A stretch of 64,000 nucleotides of DNA from Neobacillus notoginsengisoli (GCF_003515685.1 NZ_QWEG01000007.1:124001-188000); one strand, 5' to 3'; positions 8,996 to 17,923 are shown, counted from the first letter of the stretch. The notes: a model not told the origin generated them from the sequence alone. Translations and numbers: made by a program.

Positions 8996-9010
8996 CAAAA
9001 ATGTCACATG
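8989..9010. promoter_or_regulatory. Inverted repeat, candidate Bce-type response regulator operator
   Basis: CATGTGACA-AAAA-TGTCACATG: perfect 9-base arms, 4-base spacer. The core TGACA-N4-TGTCA fits the TNACA-N4-TGTNA inverted repeat reported for Bce-type regulators. It lies ~60 bases upstream of a TATGAT -10 box (9062-9067) that has no good -35, as expected for an activated promoter before the ABC genes. It could also act as a weak terminator for the kinase mRNA. Confidence 0.6.
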
Positions 9011-9101
9011 CTTTTCTCGTTTTGTTAGATGAATCGAAGGAAAGATTTACGCTTTTGCCAGTATGATAGAGCTATCGAAACAATAGGAGCGTGTAAAAAA
9101 G

Positions 9102-9863
9102 ATGAACATACTTGAAGCTTCAAAGCTTGGAAAGTCATATGGCAACAGGTTCAACAGGCAGGAAGTGCTAAAAGGGCTGGATCTGACAATTGAAAGAGGG
9201 GAATTTGTAGGCATAATGGGAGCATCAGGCTCGGGCAAAACAACCCTCCTGAACGTCCTCTCCTCTATAGACCGGGCGAGTGCCGGTTCCATACGGATTG
9301 AAGGCAGGGAAATGACCGGCATGAAGGAGAAGAAGCTAGCGGAGTTCCGAAAAAACCACCTCGGTTTCATTTTTCAGGAATATAATTTGCTTGATACGTT
9401 GACTGTGAAAGAAAATATCCTACTGCCGCTTTCGATAAAGGGCGCCACAAAACAGGAAGCAAATGAAAAGTTTAAAGAAGTTGCCGACGAACTTGGCATT
9501 TATGACGTCAAAGATAAATACCCAAATGAAATTTCCGGCGGCCAAAAGCAGCGGACCTCAGCTGCGAGGGCTTTCATCCATGAACCAAGCATTATTTTTG
9601 CCGATGAGCCAACAGGCGCGCTCGATTCCAAATCAGCCTCCGACCTGCTCAATAAGCTCAGCCAGCTAAATGGCAAGCGACAGGCAACGATTGTGATGGT
9701 TACGCATGACCCGGCTGCGGCCAGCTATTGCAGCAGAGTCATTTTCATTAAAGACGGGCAAATTTTTAGTCAATTGTTGAAAGGTGACGAATCCCGCCAA
9801 TCCTTCTTTAAGGATATTATCAAAACTCAAGGTGTTCTGGGCGGTGTCCATTATGAGCATTAA
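9102..9863 (+). CDS. BceA-type ABC transporter ATPase
   Basis: 253 residues. Walker [13 protein letters not shown] (near 39), signature SGGQKQR, Walker [15 protein letters not shown]-loop VTHDP. Family members form a 2:1 complex with a ten-helix permease and free lipid II-cycle intermediates from peptide antibiotics while driving signalling through the kinase. SD AGGAG is 12 bases before ATG, somewhat far. It overlaps the permease gene start by 11 bases. Confidence 0.95.
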   Translation: MNILEASKLGKSYGNRFNRQEVLKGLDLTIERGEFVGIMGASGSGKTTLLNVLSSIDRASAGSIRIEGREMTGMKEKKLAEFRKNHLGFIFQEYNLLDTLTVKENILLPLSIKGATKQEANEKFKEVADELGIYDVKDKYPNEISGGQKQRTSAARAFIHEPSIIFADEPTGALDSKSASDLLNKLSQLNGKRQATIVMVTHDPAAASYCSRVIFIKDGQIFSQLLKGDESRQSFFKDIIKTQGVLGGVHYEH

Positions 9864-11799
9864 TTCTCTCATTTTCCGGAGCCTGAAGAAGAATTTGAAG
9901 AATTACTATCTCTATGTGTTCGCCCTTATATTCAGCGTCGCACTTTATTTCGCCTTTGTCACACTGCAATTCGATCCGGCCATGGGGGAAGCGAAAGGGT
10001 CTGTAAAAGGCGCGGCAGCCATCCGGACAGCTTCCATCCTCCTCGTTGCCATCGTTACAGTCTTCCTCCTGTTCGCCAACAATCTCTTTATTAAAAGGCG
10101 CAGCAAGGAAATCGGCTTATTCCAGCTGGTCGGCATGACAAAAGCGCGGATTGCTTGGATTCTCGGGGCCGAAAATTTTATTCTTTATTTTGCCTCAACA
10201 GCAATCGGTATTTTTATAGGCTTTTCTTTTTCAAAATTAGTTAAAATGATTCTCTTCAAAATGTTGAATTTGAAAGAATTGGCAACCTTGTCGTTTTCGA
10301 CGCAAGCATTTTATCAGAGCATCATTGTATTCGGCATAATCTACCTGGTCATTATCTTAATGAATATGTTTTTTATTAAAAGGCAAAGCATCCTGTCGTT
10401 GTTTCAGGTAACCTCCTCCACCGAAGCACAGGCCAAAAAAATGTCGTTCTGGGAAGCGGCGATGGGAATAATGGGAATGCTCCTCATCGTTTCGGGTTAT
10501 TTTATCTCTTCAAAACTTTTCAGCGGCAAGTTTATGACAATGACTGAACTGTTCGGGGCGATGATTTTTATTCTAGGATCGGTGATTATAGGGACGTATT
10601 TCTTTTATAAAGGTTCGGTCAGCTTTCTCTTCCAAAGGATAAGGAAAAAGAAAAATGGTTATTTGAACATTACTGAAGTGCTTTCGCTTTCAACGATTAT
10701 GTTTAGAATGAAGTCGAATGCAATGCTGCTGACAATTATTACAACCGTTTCGGCACTGGCGATCGGCCTGCTTTCTCTCACCTATATTTCCTACTACTCC
10801 GCGGAGAAGGCCGCTGAAAAAAATGTCGCAGCCGACTTTTCTTTTGCAACTACCGAAGATGCTGAAACGTTTACTTCAGCTTTAAAAGAGAGAAAAATTT
10901 CTTATGATGAGAAACGGATCCCTGTCCTACAGGTATATGCGGATTTGAGTGACGTGATGGAAAACAAGATGAAAGGAGTGGATAACGATCCCGAATCCAT
11001 GCCTATATCCGTCATTAGCGAAAAGTCAGTGCGAGGCGAGGATGTTTCTCCCGGGGAAGTGTACTTTACGGGCTATAATGACCTCTTGCAAAAATTTCTG
11101 CCTATAAAGGATTCAGGCCGCATCGAATTAAAGGGAGAAAAGAGCGCTATTCCGCTCTCCTATACCGGGATGAAGAAGGAGTACCATATCTCCTGGTACT
11201 TTACGAACGGGGGCGTGCCCGTCGCCATTGTTGACCATGGGGTTTTTGAAAGGCTTGAGAAGGATCAAGTTCCGGAACTCCAGAAGGAATCTTCTCTCTA
11301 TATTGGCATTACCATTAAGGATGAAAATAAGCAGAAGGATGCCAATACTATCTTTACAAAGATTGGTTTTCCTAACAGTGGTTTCGCTGATTCGCGGTTT
11401 GAAATAGCCAATGGGCAGAAAGAGATTTTCGGCCTTTCCATGTTCATCGTCGGCTTCCTTGGATTAACCTTCCTGATTACATCTGGCTGTATCCTCTATT
11501 TCAAACAGATGGATGAAAGTGAGGACGAAAAACCGCATTATACAATTTTAAGAAAGCTTGGGTTTACCCGTGGTGACCTACTCAAAGGAATCAAAGCAAA
11601 GCAGCTATTCAATTTCGGAATCCCGCTTGCCGTCGGGCTCCTCCACAGTTACTTTGCCGTCCAGTCCGGCTGGTTCATATTCGGGACGGAGCTTTGGACC
11701 CCTATGTTGGTTGTAATGGCACTGTATACAGCCCTCTACTCTGTTTTCGGACTCCTATCTGTTCAGTATTATAAAAAGACGATCAAAGAAGCTTTATGA
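9853..11799 (+). CDS. BceB-type ABC transporter permease
   Basis: 648 residues, the usual BceB length. Start ATG at 9853, inside the end of the ATPase gene; the protein opens [14 protein letters not shown] as in this family. Ten predicted helices, with a large extracellular domain (roughly residues 310-510) between helices 7 and 8 that in the family recognises the antibiotic or its lipid complex. Last gene of the module; a strong terminator follows. The peptide recognised cannot be inferred, since this domain diverges fast. Confidence 0.94.
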   Translation: MSINSLIFRSLKKNLKNYYLYVFALIFSVALYFAFVTLQFDPAMGEAKGSVKGAAAIRTASILLVAIVTVFLLFANNLFIKRRSKEIGLFQLVGMTKARIAWILGAENFILYFASTAIGIFIGFSFSKLVKMILFKMLNLKELATLSFSTQAFYQSIIVFGIIYLVIILMNMFFIKRQSILSLFQVTSSTEAQAKKMSFWEAAMGIMGMLLIVSGYFISSKLFSGKFMTMTELFGAMIFILGSVIIGTYFFYKGSVSFLFQRIRKKKNGYLNITEVLSLSTIMFRMKSNAMLLTIITTVSALAIGLLSLTYISYYSAEKAAEKNVAADFSFATTEDAETFTSALKERKISYDEKRIPVLQVYADLSDVMENKMKGVDNDPESMPISVISEKSVRGEDVSPGEVYFTGYNDLLQKFLPIKDSGRIELKGEKSAIPLSYTGMKKEYHISWYFTNGGVPVAIVDHGVFERLEKDQVPELQKESSLYIGITIKDENKQKDANTIFTKIGFPNSGFADSRFEIANGQKEIFGLSMFIVGFLGLTFLITSGCILYFKQMDESEDEKPHYTILRKLGFTRGDLLKGIKAKQLFNFGIPLAVGLLHSYFAVQSGWFIFGTELWTPMLVVMALYTALYSVFGLLSVQYYKKTIKEAL

Positions 11800-11809
11800 T
11801 TTTTTCAAA

Positions 11810-11851
11810 AAAAGACAGCGATGCCTTTTGGCAAAACGCTGTCTTTTTTTT
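11810..11851. terminator. Intrinsic terminator after the Bce module
   Basis: Perfect 11-bp stem, 11810-11820 with 11837-11847, followed by a run of T then GC. It also serves the convergent purine permease gene on the other strand. Confidence 0.87.
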
Positions 11852-11852
11852 G

Positions 11853-13127
11853 CTAAAGAGCTCCCAATATGAAGTAGAGCAAAAAGAAAAAGGCAATGAC
11901 GTACATCGTAATAGATACGTCTTTCCGTTTACCTGTAACGAGCTTCACAATTGGGTAAGCAATAAACCCAAACGCAATCCCATTAGCAATACTAAATGTT
12001 AGCGGCATGATTGCCAGCATTAAATAAACCGGGAACGCTTCGGTAAAGTCGTCAAACGGCACCTGTTTCAGGCTTTGCACCATCAGGCAGCCGACAATAA
12101 TCAGCACCGGGGCAATTGCCTCGTTCGGGATAATTTTGAAAAAGGGAATGAGAAATAATGCCGGGATAAACAATAGGCCTGCTGTCAAAGAAGTTAATCC
12201 TGTTCTTCCGCCAGCAGCAATGCCTGTCGCAGACTCAGCAGCAGTTGTCGCCGGGCTGCATCCCAACATAGAGGCCGCTGCAACCGAAACGGCATTCGCC
12301 TGGAATGACCTCTGGAATTTGGCTTTATCAGGAAGCATGCCGAGTTGCGCGCCCATATTTTGAAAAATAATCACCATTGAAAGCGAAAAGACCGCTGTCC
12401 AAAAATTTACCGTATTGATCTTGCTGAAATCATAGGCAAAAAAGATTTCATTATAGTGACCGAAGGATATGCTGAAATCACGAAGCGGAGAAAAATCGAC
12501 AATCCCAAGCATAGCGCCAATGATCGTCCCTCCAATAATCCCAATCAAAAAGCTGCCTTTCACGTTCTTTAAGAAGAGCGGCAGGACAATTAGAAGCGTA
12601 AGCACTGTCGTCAGGGCGTGGGGTTCCCCGAAGTTACCCAATTTAACGAATGTCCCTTGACTCGCAACAACCAGCCAGCCGTTTTTCAAACCGAGAAAAG
12701 CGATAAAGAGCCCAATTCCGGCTGTCATCCCATGGACCATTGACGATGGGATCGACCTTGATAAATAAACAGCCCCCTTCGTAAAAGCCGCAATGATAAA
12801 CACGAGGCCCGCAATCAGGACCGCGGCGAGGGCCTGCTGCCATGTTAGGCCAAAGGAGAGGACAAGTGTGAAGACAAAAAAGGCATTGTCCCCCATCCCA
12901 GGAACGATGATGAGGGGTGAATTCGCCCAGAGCGCCATCAGCATACAGCCGACAAAACTGACGATGAGCGTTGCAAGCGTAACCGCTTCGTATGGCATGC
13001 CCGCGGTATTCAGAATCGCCCCGTTGACAACAATGATGTAGGCCACTGTCATAAAAGAGGTGAGCCCGGCGAGGATTTCTGATCGGATTGTCGTCTGTTC
13101 TGACTGGATAGTAAAAAATTTGTTCAT
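11853..13127 (-). CDS. Second NCS2 (AzgA-like) purine permease
   Basis: 424 residues, 12-14 helices, same family as the 5.7 kb gene but clearly divergent. Signatures: LIIVPGMGDNAFFVFTL, LGCSPATTAAESATGIAAGG, IIVGCLMVQSLKQVPFDD. Predicted proton symporter for purine bases (guanine/hypoxanthine or adenine). GAGGTGA SD nine bases before ATG. An extended -10-like TGCTATATAAT lies upstream on the - strand near 13.24 kb. It stands back to back with deoD, which breaks purine nucleosides down to bases, so the pair fits purine salvage. Confidence 0.88.
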   Translation of the reverse strand: MNKFFTIQSEQTTIRSEILAGLTSFMTVAYIIVVNGAILNTAGMPYEAVTLATLIVSFVGCMLMALWANSPLIIVPGMGDNAFFVFTLVLSFGLTWQQALAAVLIAGLVFIIAAFTKGAVYLSRSIPSSMVHGMTAGIGLFIAFLGLKNGWLVVASQGTFVKLGNFGEPHALTTVLTLLIVLPLFLKNVKGSFLIGIIGGTIIGAMLGIVDFSPLRDFSISFGHYNEIFFAYDFSKINTVNFWTAVFSLSMVIIFQNMGAQLGMLPDKAKFQRSFQANAVSVAAASMLGCSPATTAAESATGIAAGGRTGLTSLTAGLLFIPALFLIPFFKIIPNEAIAPVLIIVGCLMVQSLKQVPFDDFTEAFPVYLMLAIMPLTFSIANGIAFGFIAYPIVKLVTGKRKDVSITMYVIAFFFLLYFILGAL

Positions 13128-13325
13128 CTGTAAAGTTCACCTCAATCTAAAGAAAAGCGTAACACCTTGTTATGGTTATACCAGCCGTATCGGAAGCATT
13201 TGGGTGCTCGTGAACCGCCGGATCCCCGCAGATGCCTAAAATATTATATAGCAAATGAAGAAAACAAGCACGAGTGCTAGGAACATCATTGGACATGCGT
13301 TAAAGAGCACATTTTTTTAAGAACA

Positions 13326-13565
13326 GTATTCCACTCAGTTACGGAATAGTTACATTTTGGAAAACCTATGTAAGTATAGGCGTTCCGATAGTTTCGGGAA
13401 ATGGTGAAATCCCAACTAGTATCATAAAGCCTTCCAGTCCAATAGTATTACCCTTGAATGGCCGGAAATAACCGCACCCTCATAGGCCCTCCGGGAGTGG
13501 AATAATCTCTAGTCTGCGTTGAACATACTAACACAATGAAAGTGCTCTTCAAAGGTTAGTATGTT
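13326..13565 (+). ncRNA. Structured leader upstream of deoD, class unassigned
   Basis: The 477-base gap between the divergent permease and deoD contains a ~180-base region closed by a long-range 9-10 bp stem (ATTCCACTC 13328-13336 with GAGTGGAAT 13495-13503). Inside are CGGAA/TTCCG, CCTAT/ATAGG and GGGA/TCCC hairpins and the stretch TTTCGGGAAATGGTGAAAT, which recalls FMN and cobalamin riboswitch cores but lacks their other conserved parts. A separate 11-bp hairpin (13522-13532 with 13555-13565) follows before the deoD SD. It looks like an aptamer plus expression platform, but I cannot name a class. The opposite strand could also carry it. Confidence 0.4.
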
Positions 13566-13604
13566 GAAACTGTTATCTACTTATGAATAATGGAGGGAAT
13601 AACT

Positions 13605-14309
13605 ATGACTGTTCATCTTGAAGCAAAAGCCGGCGATGTTGCCGAGTCCGTTTTACTGCCAGGAGATCCACTCCGCGCCAAATATATAGCGGAAACCTTC
13701 CTTGAGAACGCCGTCTCCTACAATAATGTCAGGGGAATGCTCGGTTTTACAGGTACCTATAAAGGAAACCGCGTTTCTGTTCAGGGGACCGGGATGGGAA
13801 TGCCATCTGCAATGATTTATATTCAGGAGCTGATCGAAGGCTATGGGGCGAAAAACCTGATACGAGTCGGGACTTGCGGGGCCATCCAGGAAGATGTCAA
13901 AATCCGTGACGTCATTGCAGCCCAAGCAGCTGCAACCAATTCAAATATCATCCGCAGCAGGTTTCCGGGATACGATTTCCCGCCAATCGCGAACTTTGAA
14001 CTATTAAAGAAATCGTATGAAATTGGCAGTGAAAAAGGGTTGAATATCCTTGTAGGAAATGTCGTTTCTTCCGATCTTTTCTACATGGACAGCCAGGATG
14101 AAGTCATAGCCCTCGGTAAACACGGGGTACTCGCAGTCGAGATGGAAGCAGCTGGATTATATTATCTCGCTGCCAAATTCGGCGTAAAGGCACTGACCCT
14201 GCTGACTGTCAGTGACCACATCCTGACTGGGGAGCAAACTTCATCTATGGAGCGCCAGACGACCTTCAACGACATGATTGAAGTCGCACTGGAAGCGGTT
14301 AGTGGTTAA
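13605..14309 (+). CDS. deoD: Purine nucleoside phosphorylase, DeoD type
   Basis: 234 residues from ATG 13605, seven bases after GGAGGG; a longer in-frame start at 13590 has no SD. Hexameric PNP that splits purine (deoxy)ribonucleosides with phosphate. [39 protein letters not shown] and the catalytic acid region [13 protein letters not shown] are present. Works with the neighbouring purine permeases in salvage. Preceded by the structured leader. Confidence 0.97.
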   Translation: MTVHLEAKAGDVAESVLLPGDPLRAKYIAETFLENAVSYNNVRGMLGFTGTYKGNRVSVQGTGMGMPSAMIYIQELIEGYGAKNLIRVGTCGAIQEDVKIRDVIAAQAAATNSNIIRSRFPGYDFPPIANFELLKKSYEIGSEKGLNILVGNVVSSDLFYMDSQDEVIALGKHGVLAVEMEAAGLYYLAAKFGVKALTLLTVSDHILTGEQTSSMERQTTFNDMIEVALEAVSG

Positions 14310-14389
14310 AGATGAAGCGATAGTACCTTCGTGGTGCCTGGTTTTTGTTTTACCTTTTGAAGCAGGGGCGTTTCAAAAATATGTCCGCA

Positions 14390-14905
14390 GCTTCCTTGTC
14401 TCCCGACTTTGGACAAGGTTGGGACTGAGCACAAGGATCTAAGCTTCTTCTTGTCCCAAGATGCTACTTGTTGGGACAGGGATTCACCAAAAAAGCCGGT
14501 AACTGTCCCAAGATGAACAAGGTTAGGACCGACTTGACAGATTTAAGCTTCCTCTTGTCCCAAGATGCTTGTTGTTAGGACAGTGATTCACTAAAAAAGC
14601 CCGCAGCTGTCCCAAGCTGGTCAAGGTTGGGACTGACTACAAGGATTTATGCTTCCCCTTGTCCAAAGATGCTTTTTGTTGGGACAGGGATTCACCAAAA
14701 AGGCCGGCTGCTGTCCCAAGATGAACGAGGTTGGGACTGACTACGAGAATTTAAGCTTCCTCTTGTCCCAAGATGCTTGATGTTGGGACAGGGATTCACC
14801 AAAAAGCCGGCTGCTGTCCCAAGATGAACAAGGTTGGGACTGACTACGAGAATTTATGCTTCCTCTTGTCACAAGATGCTTTTTGTTGGGACAGTGATTC
14901 GCCAA
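14390..14905. repeat. 104-bp tandem repeat array, five copies of two 52-bp hairpin half-units
   Basis: The motif gattcac recurs at 14481, 14585, 14689, 14793 and 14896 (spacings 104, 104, 104, 103). Within each unit TGTCCCAAG recurs every 52 bases (14504, 14556, 14608, 14660, 14712, 14764, 14815, 14867). Each half-unit is a small palindrome GTCCCAA...TTGGGAC with an 11-12 base loop. No reading frame persists. It fills most of the gap between deoD and the cupin/HD-GYP gene. Function unknown. Confidence 0.93.
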
Positions 14906-14986
14906 GGCCTTACAATAGGCGACTATTTCAATAGTTCTTGACGACAGCCAATCCTATTCAGTGCAAATCAGCTTGAAATAGAAAAA

Positions 14987-15024
14987 AAGGAATCAATCCG
15001 CTCCCAGGATTGATTCCTTTCCTT
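14987..15024. terminator. Intrinsic terminator of the cupin/HD-GYP gene
   Basis: Perfect 13-bp stem 14987-14999 with 15007-15019, seven A before and T-rich after, so it works in both directions. Confidence 0.85.
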
Positions 15025-15039
15025 TTTGCAAAAGCCGCC

Positions 15040-15942
15040 TTATACCCGGCCCTCTTCTTTCAAGACCTCAACAAACGCCTCCACAACTACCCCATCATAA
15101 TGACTAGCCACCATCCGGTTCAGTTCATCAACCGCATCCTGGACAGTGTGCGCTTTCCGATAGGCACGGTCTTCTGTCATTGCATCGAATGTATCACTTA
15201 CGGCGATGATCCTGGCCTCAAGAAGAATCTCTTCCCCTTTTAAGCCATTTGGATAGCCGGTTCCATTCAGCCTTTCATGGTGCTGGGCGATGATGTTGGC
15301 GATATCCTTATAATAAAGGTCCTTCACCATTTCCGCTCCATCCCTAGGATGTTTCTTTACGACTGCAAGCTCTTCATCGGTCAGTTTGCCGTGCTTATTC
15401 AGTATTTCTGAAGGGGTATTAATTTTACCGATATCATGCAAAATGGAAGCTATGTATAAATTCTCAAGCTTATCCTTCGGTAGCATTAGCTTTTTAGCGA
15501 TTTTCACAGCATACTCGGAAACTCGCTCACTGTGTTTGTATGTATACCAGTCCTTCCTTTCTACCTCATCAACAATTTCCATTAAATGAGTGATGTTTTC
15601 ACTTAACTGGTAAAAGGTCGGCTCTGTAATCACCCAAAGATAAGTAACTTCCGTTAAGGTAGAAAAATGAACGGGCTCCTCCAAGTTAACTGTCGAGTAA
15701 TAATCACCTTGTCCTAATTTAATTTTTTCGCCATTAAATTCACAAATCATTTCGCCTTGAAGAATATAAAAAAACTCCATCACATTAGGGGTATCACTTG
15801 GATAGACATAAAAAAGATTGTCTTTTGAAATGGTGTGTATCATGCATTCAACCCCATCTCCCCGGGCAAGTAATCCAATATCAAATGTATCTAAAGAAAC
15901 CTTTTCAATGACAGTTCCTTTTTTTCCTATTGAAAGCGCCAT
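15040..15942 (-). CDS. Cupin-HD-GYP protein, probable cyclic di-GMP phosphodiesterase
   Basis: 300 residues. The N-terminal ~105 form a cupin-like beta barrel (EFFYILQGEMICEFNGEKIKLGQGDYYS), then an HD-GYP domain with HDIGK, KKHPRDGAEMV and HHERLNGTGYPNGL, i.e. the HD metal ligands and the GYP motif that marks the c-di-GMP-degrading subclass. No membrane segment. ATG at 15942, SD AAGGGGTG. The next gene upstream on the same strand is under a c-di-GMP riboswitch, so both belong to c-di-GMP biology. The cupin may sense a small ligand; that is inference. Confidence 0.88.
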   Translation of the reverse strand: MALSIGKKGTVIEKVSLDTFDIGLLARGDGVECMIHTISKDNLFYVYPSDTPNVMEFFYILQGEMICEFNGEKIKLGQGDYYSTVNLEEPVHFSTLTEVTYLWVITEPTFYQLSENITHLMEIVDEVERKDWYTYKHSERVSEYAVKIAKKLMLPKDKLENLYIASILHDIGKINTPSEILNKHGKLTDEELAVVKKHPRDGAEMVKDLYYKDIANIIAQHHERLNGTGYPNGLKGEEILLEARIIAVSDTFDAMTEDRAYRKAHTVQDAVDELNRMVASHYDGVVVEAFVEVLKEEGRV

Positions 15943-15965
15943 GATTACACCCCTTTTTTTACAGT

Positions 15966-15995
15966 AAGCAAAAAACGAGTCTATTTAAGACTCGT
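15966..15995 (-). terminator. Terminator of the secreted coiled-coil gene
   Basis: - strand stem ACGAGTC/GACTCGT (15995-15989 with 15981-15975) followed by six T. Confidence 0.8.
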
Positions 15996-16037
15996 CAGAT
16001 TAATATTATCATATAGTATTCAAATTATTTCATCAAT

Positions 16038-16586
16038 TCAATTCTTTAATTTTACAACCCTCACCGGATCAATCCATACCCACTTATCGGCAAAACGAAC
16101 AAGCTTCCACTCGCATTCCGCGATGACTCCGTATTGTTCAGCTTTTTTTATTGTTTCGGCAGACATTTCAAGGGTCTCATTATAGACATTAGAAATTACC
16201 TTTTCCAGTTCCTTCGTATATTTCTGTGTTTTTTCTTCATAAATTTTGGATTGCTCGTAGAGCTTTTCATTCAACTTCTTGATTTTGTCTTCCAGCTTTT
16301 TGGCATCTTTTTCTTCGGCAGCCATTAACTCCAAAGTTGCTTCCTCAATATCCTTTTGAAATTCGTCATTTCTTTCTTTAATTTTTTTTTGTTCATAGAG
16401 GTATTCTGCTTGGAGGTTATCAGCCTTTGCTACTGCTTTCTCAATCTTTTTATCAATTTCCTTGTTGGTTTGTTCAATTAGCTGGAGCCCTTTGGCAACG
16501 TCGGCATTTTCCGACGCCAATGCGGGAGAACCCAGCCCCATCACCAGTATAGCTGTGAACAAAATTGCTAATACCTTTTTCAACAT
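16038..16586 (-). CDS. Secreted coiled-coil protein of unknown function, c-di-GMP riboswitch target
   Basis: 182 residues from ATG 16586 (SD AAAGGGG; the in-frame ATG at 16601 lies upstream of the SD). Signal peptide with hydrophobic core LAILFTAILVMGLG and cleavage after PALA. Mature residues ~30-140 are Lys/Glu-rich heptads (NKEIDKKIEKAVAKADNL, KLEDKIKKLNEKLYEQ), a long coiled coil; the last ~30 (VIAECEWKLVRFADKWVWID) are Trp-rich, perhaps a small globular or surface-binding end. I do not recognise a family. Control by c-di-GMP and export suggest a role in surface, biofilm or motility change. No catalytic motif seen. Confidence 0.85.
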   Translation of the reverse strand: MLKKVLAILFTAILVMGLGSPALASENADVAKGLQLIEQTNKEIDKKIEKAVAKADNLQAEYLYEQKKIKERNDEFQKDIEEATLELMAAEEKDAKKLEDKIKKLNEKLYEQSKIYEEKTQKYTKELEKVISNVYNETLEMSAETIKKAEQYGVIAECEWKLVRFADKWVWIDPVRVVKLKN

Positions 16587-16616
16587 CCCTACCCCTTTCA
16601 AATGTCAAAAAGTATA

Positions 16617-16650
16617 ACAAAAAAGACCCAATCTTTTTATCAGGGCCCTT
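16617..16650 (-). terminator. Riboswitch expression-platform terminator
   Basis: - strand imperfect stem GGCCC/GGGTC plus flanking A-T pairs, then TTTTTTG, directly 3' of the c-di-GMP aptamer. Confidence 0.65.
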
Positions 16651-16651
16651 G

Positions 16652-16736
16652 TCATGCAGCTGGCTGGCATAGCAGATTCCTGCTTTAGCCCCTTGTAGCT
16701 TTGCGTTCGTATCTTTTCAGATACGTTGCCCTGGGT
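16652..16736 (-). promoter_or_regulatory. Cyclic di-GMP-I (GEMM-I) riboswitch
   Basis: On the - strand: CAGGGCAA, hairpin with GAAA tetraloop (CGTATCTGAAAAGATACG), ACGCAAAGCTAC, AGGGGCTAA, then ATGCCAGC. These are the ordered conserved blocks of GEMM-I, including the GNRA loop and its receptor. It lies between the -10 box at 16757-16762 and the secreted coiled-coil gene, followed by a terminator-like hairpin. Confidence 0.95.
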
Positions 16737-16756
16737 CAATTTTACTATCTGACATT

Positions 16757-16762
16757 ATTATA
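16757..16762 (-). promoter_or_regulatory. -10 box of the riboswitch transcript
   Basis: Perfect TATAAT on the - strand preceded by TG; the -35 (TCGCAA, 17 bases away) is weak. About 20 bases before the aptamer. Confidence 0.55.
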
Positions 16763-16982
16763 CAGGGACTTTCAAGCTATTGCGAGTATTATATGAATTT
16801 TTTGTCAATATTTTTGTTAATAATAGGCATATTTTACTGATTTTTACGTTCGACAAAAGCAGTTGAATTACGATAAAGGAAAAGACAGATAATTCAGAGA
16901 ATTGTTACGGTGTTTTAAAAATCTGGGAAAGGAGGATAAGTTTTTTAAAAATTGACCAAAAAAACTATTAGGAGGAATTATT

Positions 16983-17600
16983 TTGAAAAGTTCAAAGAAG
17001 TTGTTTTCAACTGTCTTGGCGTTCGTGGTAGGATTAGGAATAGTTAGTCCTGTATTCGCAGAACAAAACTTTGAAGCTCTTGATAGTGACATTGACGAAA
17101 TAACCAATGAATTCCAAGAACCTAATTTTATTTACCATTACAACGGCATAGAGTTTAGCGGGAATGAGGCGTTAACTGATCGTGAACTAAGTGAACTATA
17201 CAACAACCTTATGAGGGATTCTACTGAAATAAGGGAAGAGGATGAAATTAGCCTATTGGGGAATGATCCAGGCTCGAGCTTTGTGCGGGTCATATCTCCG
17301 ATGTATAAAACATACTCTAATAGAGACGTAAAATATGCAGCTGAAATTATTACCATCTATCTTGTCTCAAAAGCTCCAAGCCCAATTCGCACCACTGCTC
17401 TTGGCACTTGGATACTGACGAAGATGTCAGGATGGGTGAATCTCATTACACCTTCCTACGTTGGTGCTTGGACTTCAAGTTCTTATGACAATTACACTGG
17501 CCAACGGCGGTACTACGAAACCTTGGTTCACTACAAGTATAGCAATTACACAACTCCGCTAAGCGTTCAATATTATGATGTAACATCTTGGTGGAAATAG
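16983..17600 (+). CDS. Secreted protein of unknown function, possible bacteriocin-like product
   Basis: 205 residues, TTG start seven bases after GGAGG. Signal peptide with hydrophobic core LFSTVLAFVVGLGIVSP, cleavage after VFA. An acidic middle (DSDIDEITNEFQE, STEIREEDEISL) precedes a C-terminal half with amphipathic or hydrophobic stretches (AEIITIYLVSKAPSP, WILTKMSGWVNLI) and an aromatic tail (VQYYDVTSWWK). No cysteine in the mature part. I recognise no family. The next gene, 15 bases on, encodes a tiny three-helix membrane protein, an arrangement seen in exported toxin/immunity pairs; this is inference from layout only. Confidence 0.75.
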   Translation: MKSSKKLFSTVLAFVVGLGIVSPVFAEQNFEALDSDIDEITNEFQEPNFIYHYNGIEFSGNEALTDRELSELYNNLMRDSTEIREEDEISLLGNDPGSSFVRVISPMYKTYSNRDVKYAAEIITIYLVSKAPSPIRTTALGTWILTKMSGWVNLITPSYVGAWTSSSYDNYTGQRRYYETLVHYKYSNYTTPLSVQYYDVTSWWK

Positions 17601-17615
17601 GAGGATAAACTGATT

Positions 17616-17915
17616 GTGACACAAAGCCAATTACAATCTGCAGAGCGTCTAGATAAGCGTTATGAACAATTTTTATATTTTGTTTTGCTTACACTTTTAA
17701 TCCAAGCTTATCCTTTATTTGAAAGGGTCATTTCGAACAAATTCATCCTGCTATTATCAATACTTTCAATTTTTTTACTGGTAAGCAAGTACATCGGAAA
17801 GGGAACTCTTCCAAAGCTTCTCAGAAAAATGTGTGAGCAATTGAAAATAAACTTGGTACTTCTTTATCTAGTATACACTGCGGGATTATTCGTATTGGTT
17901 GTATATATTTTTTAA
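17616..17915 (+). CDS. Small membrane protein, possible immunity partner
   Basis: 99 residues, three predicted helices (FLYFVLLTLLIQAYPLF, FILLLSILSIFLLVSKYI, LVLLYLVYTAGLFVLVVYIF) separated by basic loops. Start GTG at 17616 is 11 bases after AGGAGG; CTG at 17610 would have better spacing. Cotranscribed with the secreted protein before it and followed by a terminator. Unknown family. Confidence 0.72.
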   Translation: MTQSQLQSAERLDKRYEQFLYFVLLTLLIQAYPLFERVISNKFILLLSILSIFLLVSKYIGKGTLPKLLRKMCEQLKINLVLLYLVYTAGLFVLVVYIF

Positions 17916-17923
17916 CAATATTG

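Noticed and set aside
13381-13440. FMN or cobalamin riboswitch upstream of deoD
   Set aside because: Only a single block (GGGAAATGGTGAAAT) resembles these cores; the other obligatory conserved segments are missing. Reported as unassigned instead.
14390-14905. CRISPR array
   Set aside because: Units repeat along their full 104 bases, with no unique spacers, and no cas genes are present. The same applies to 47032-47420.
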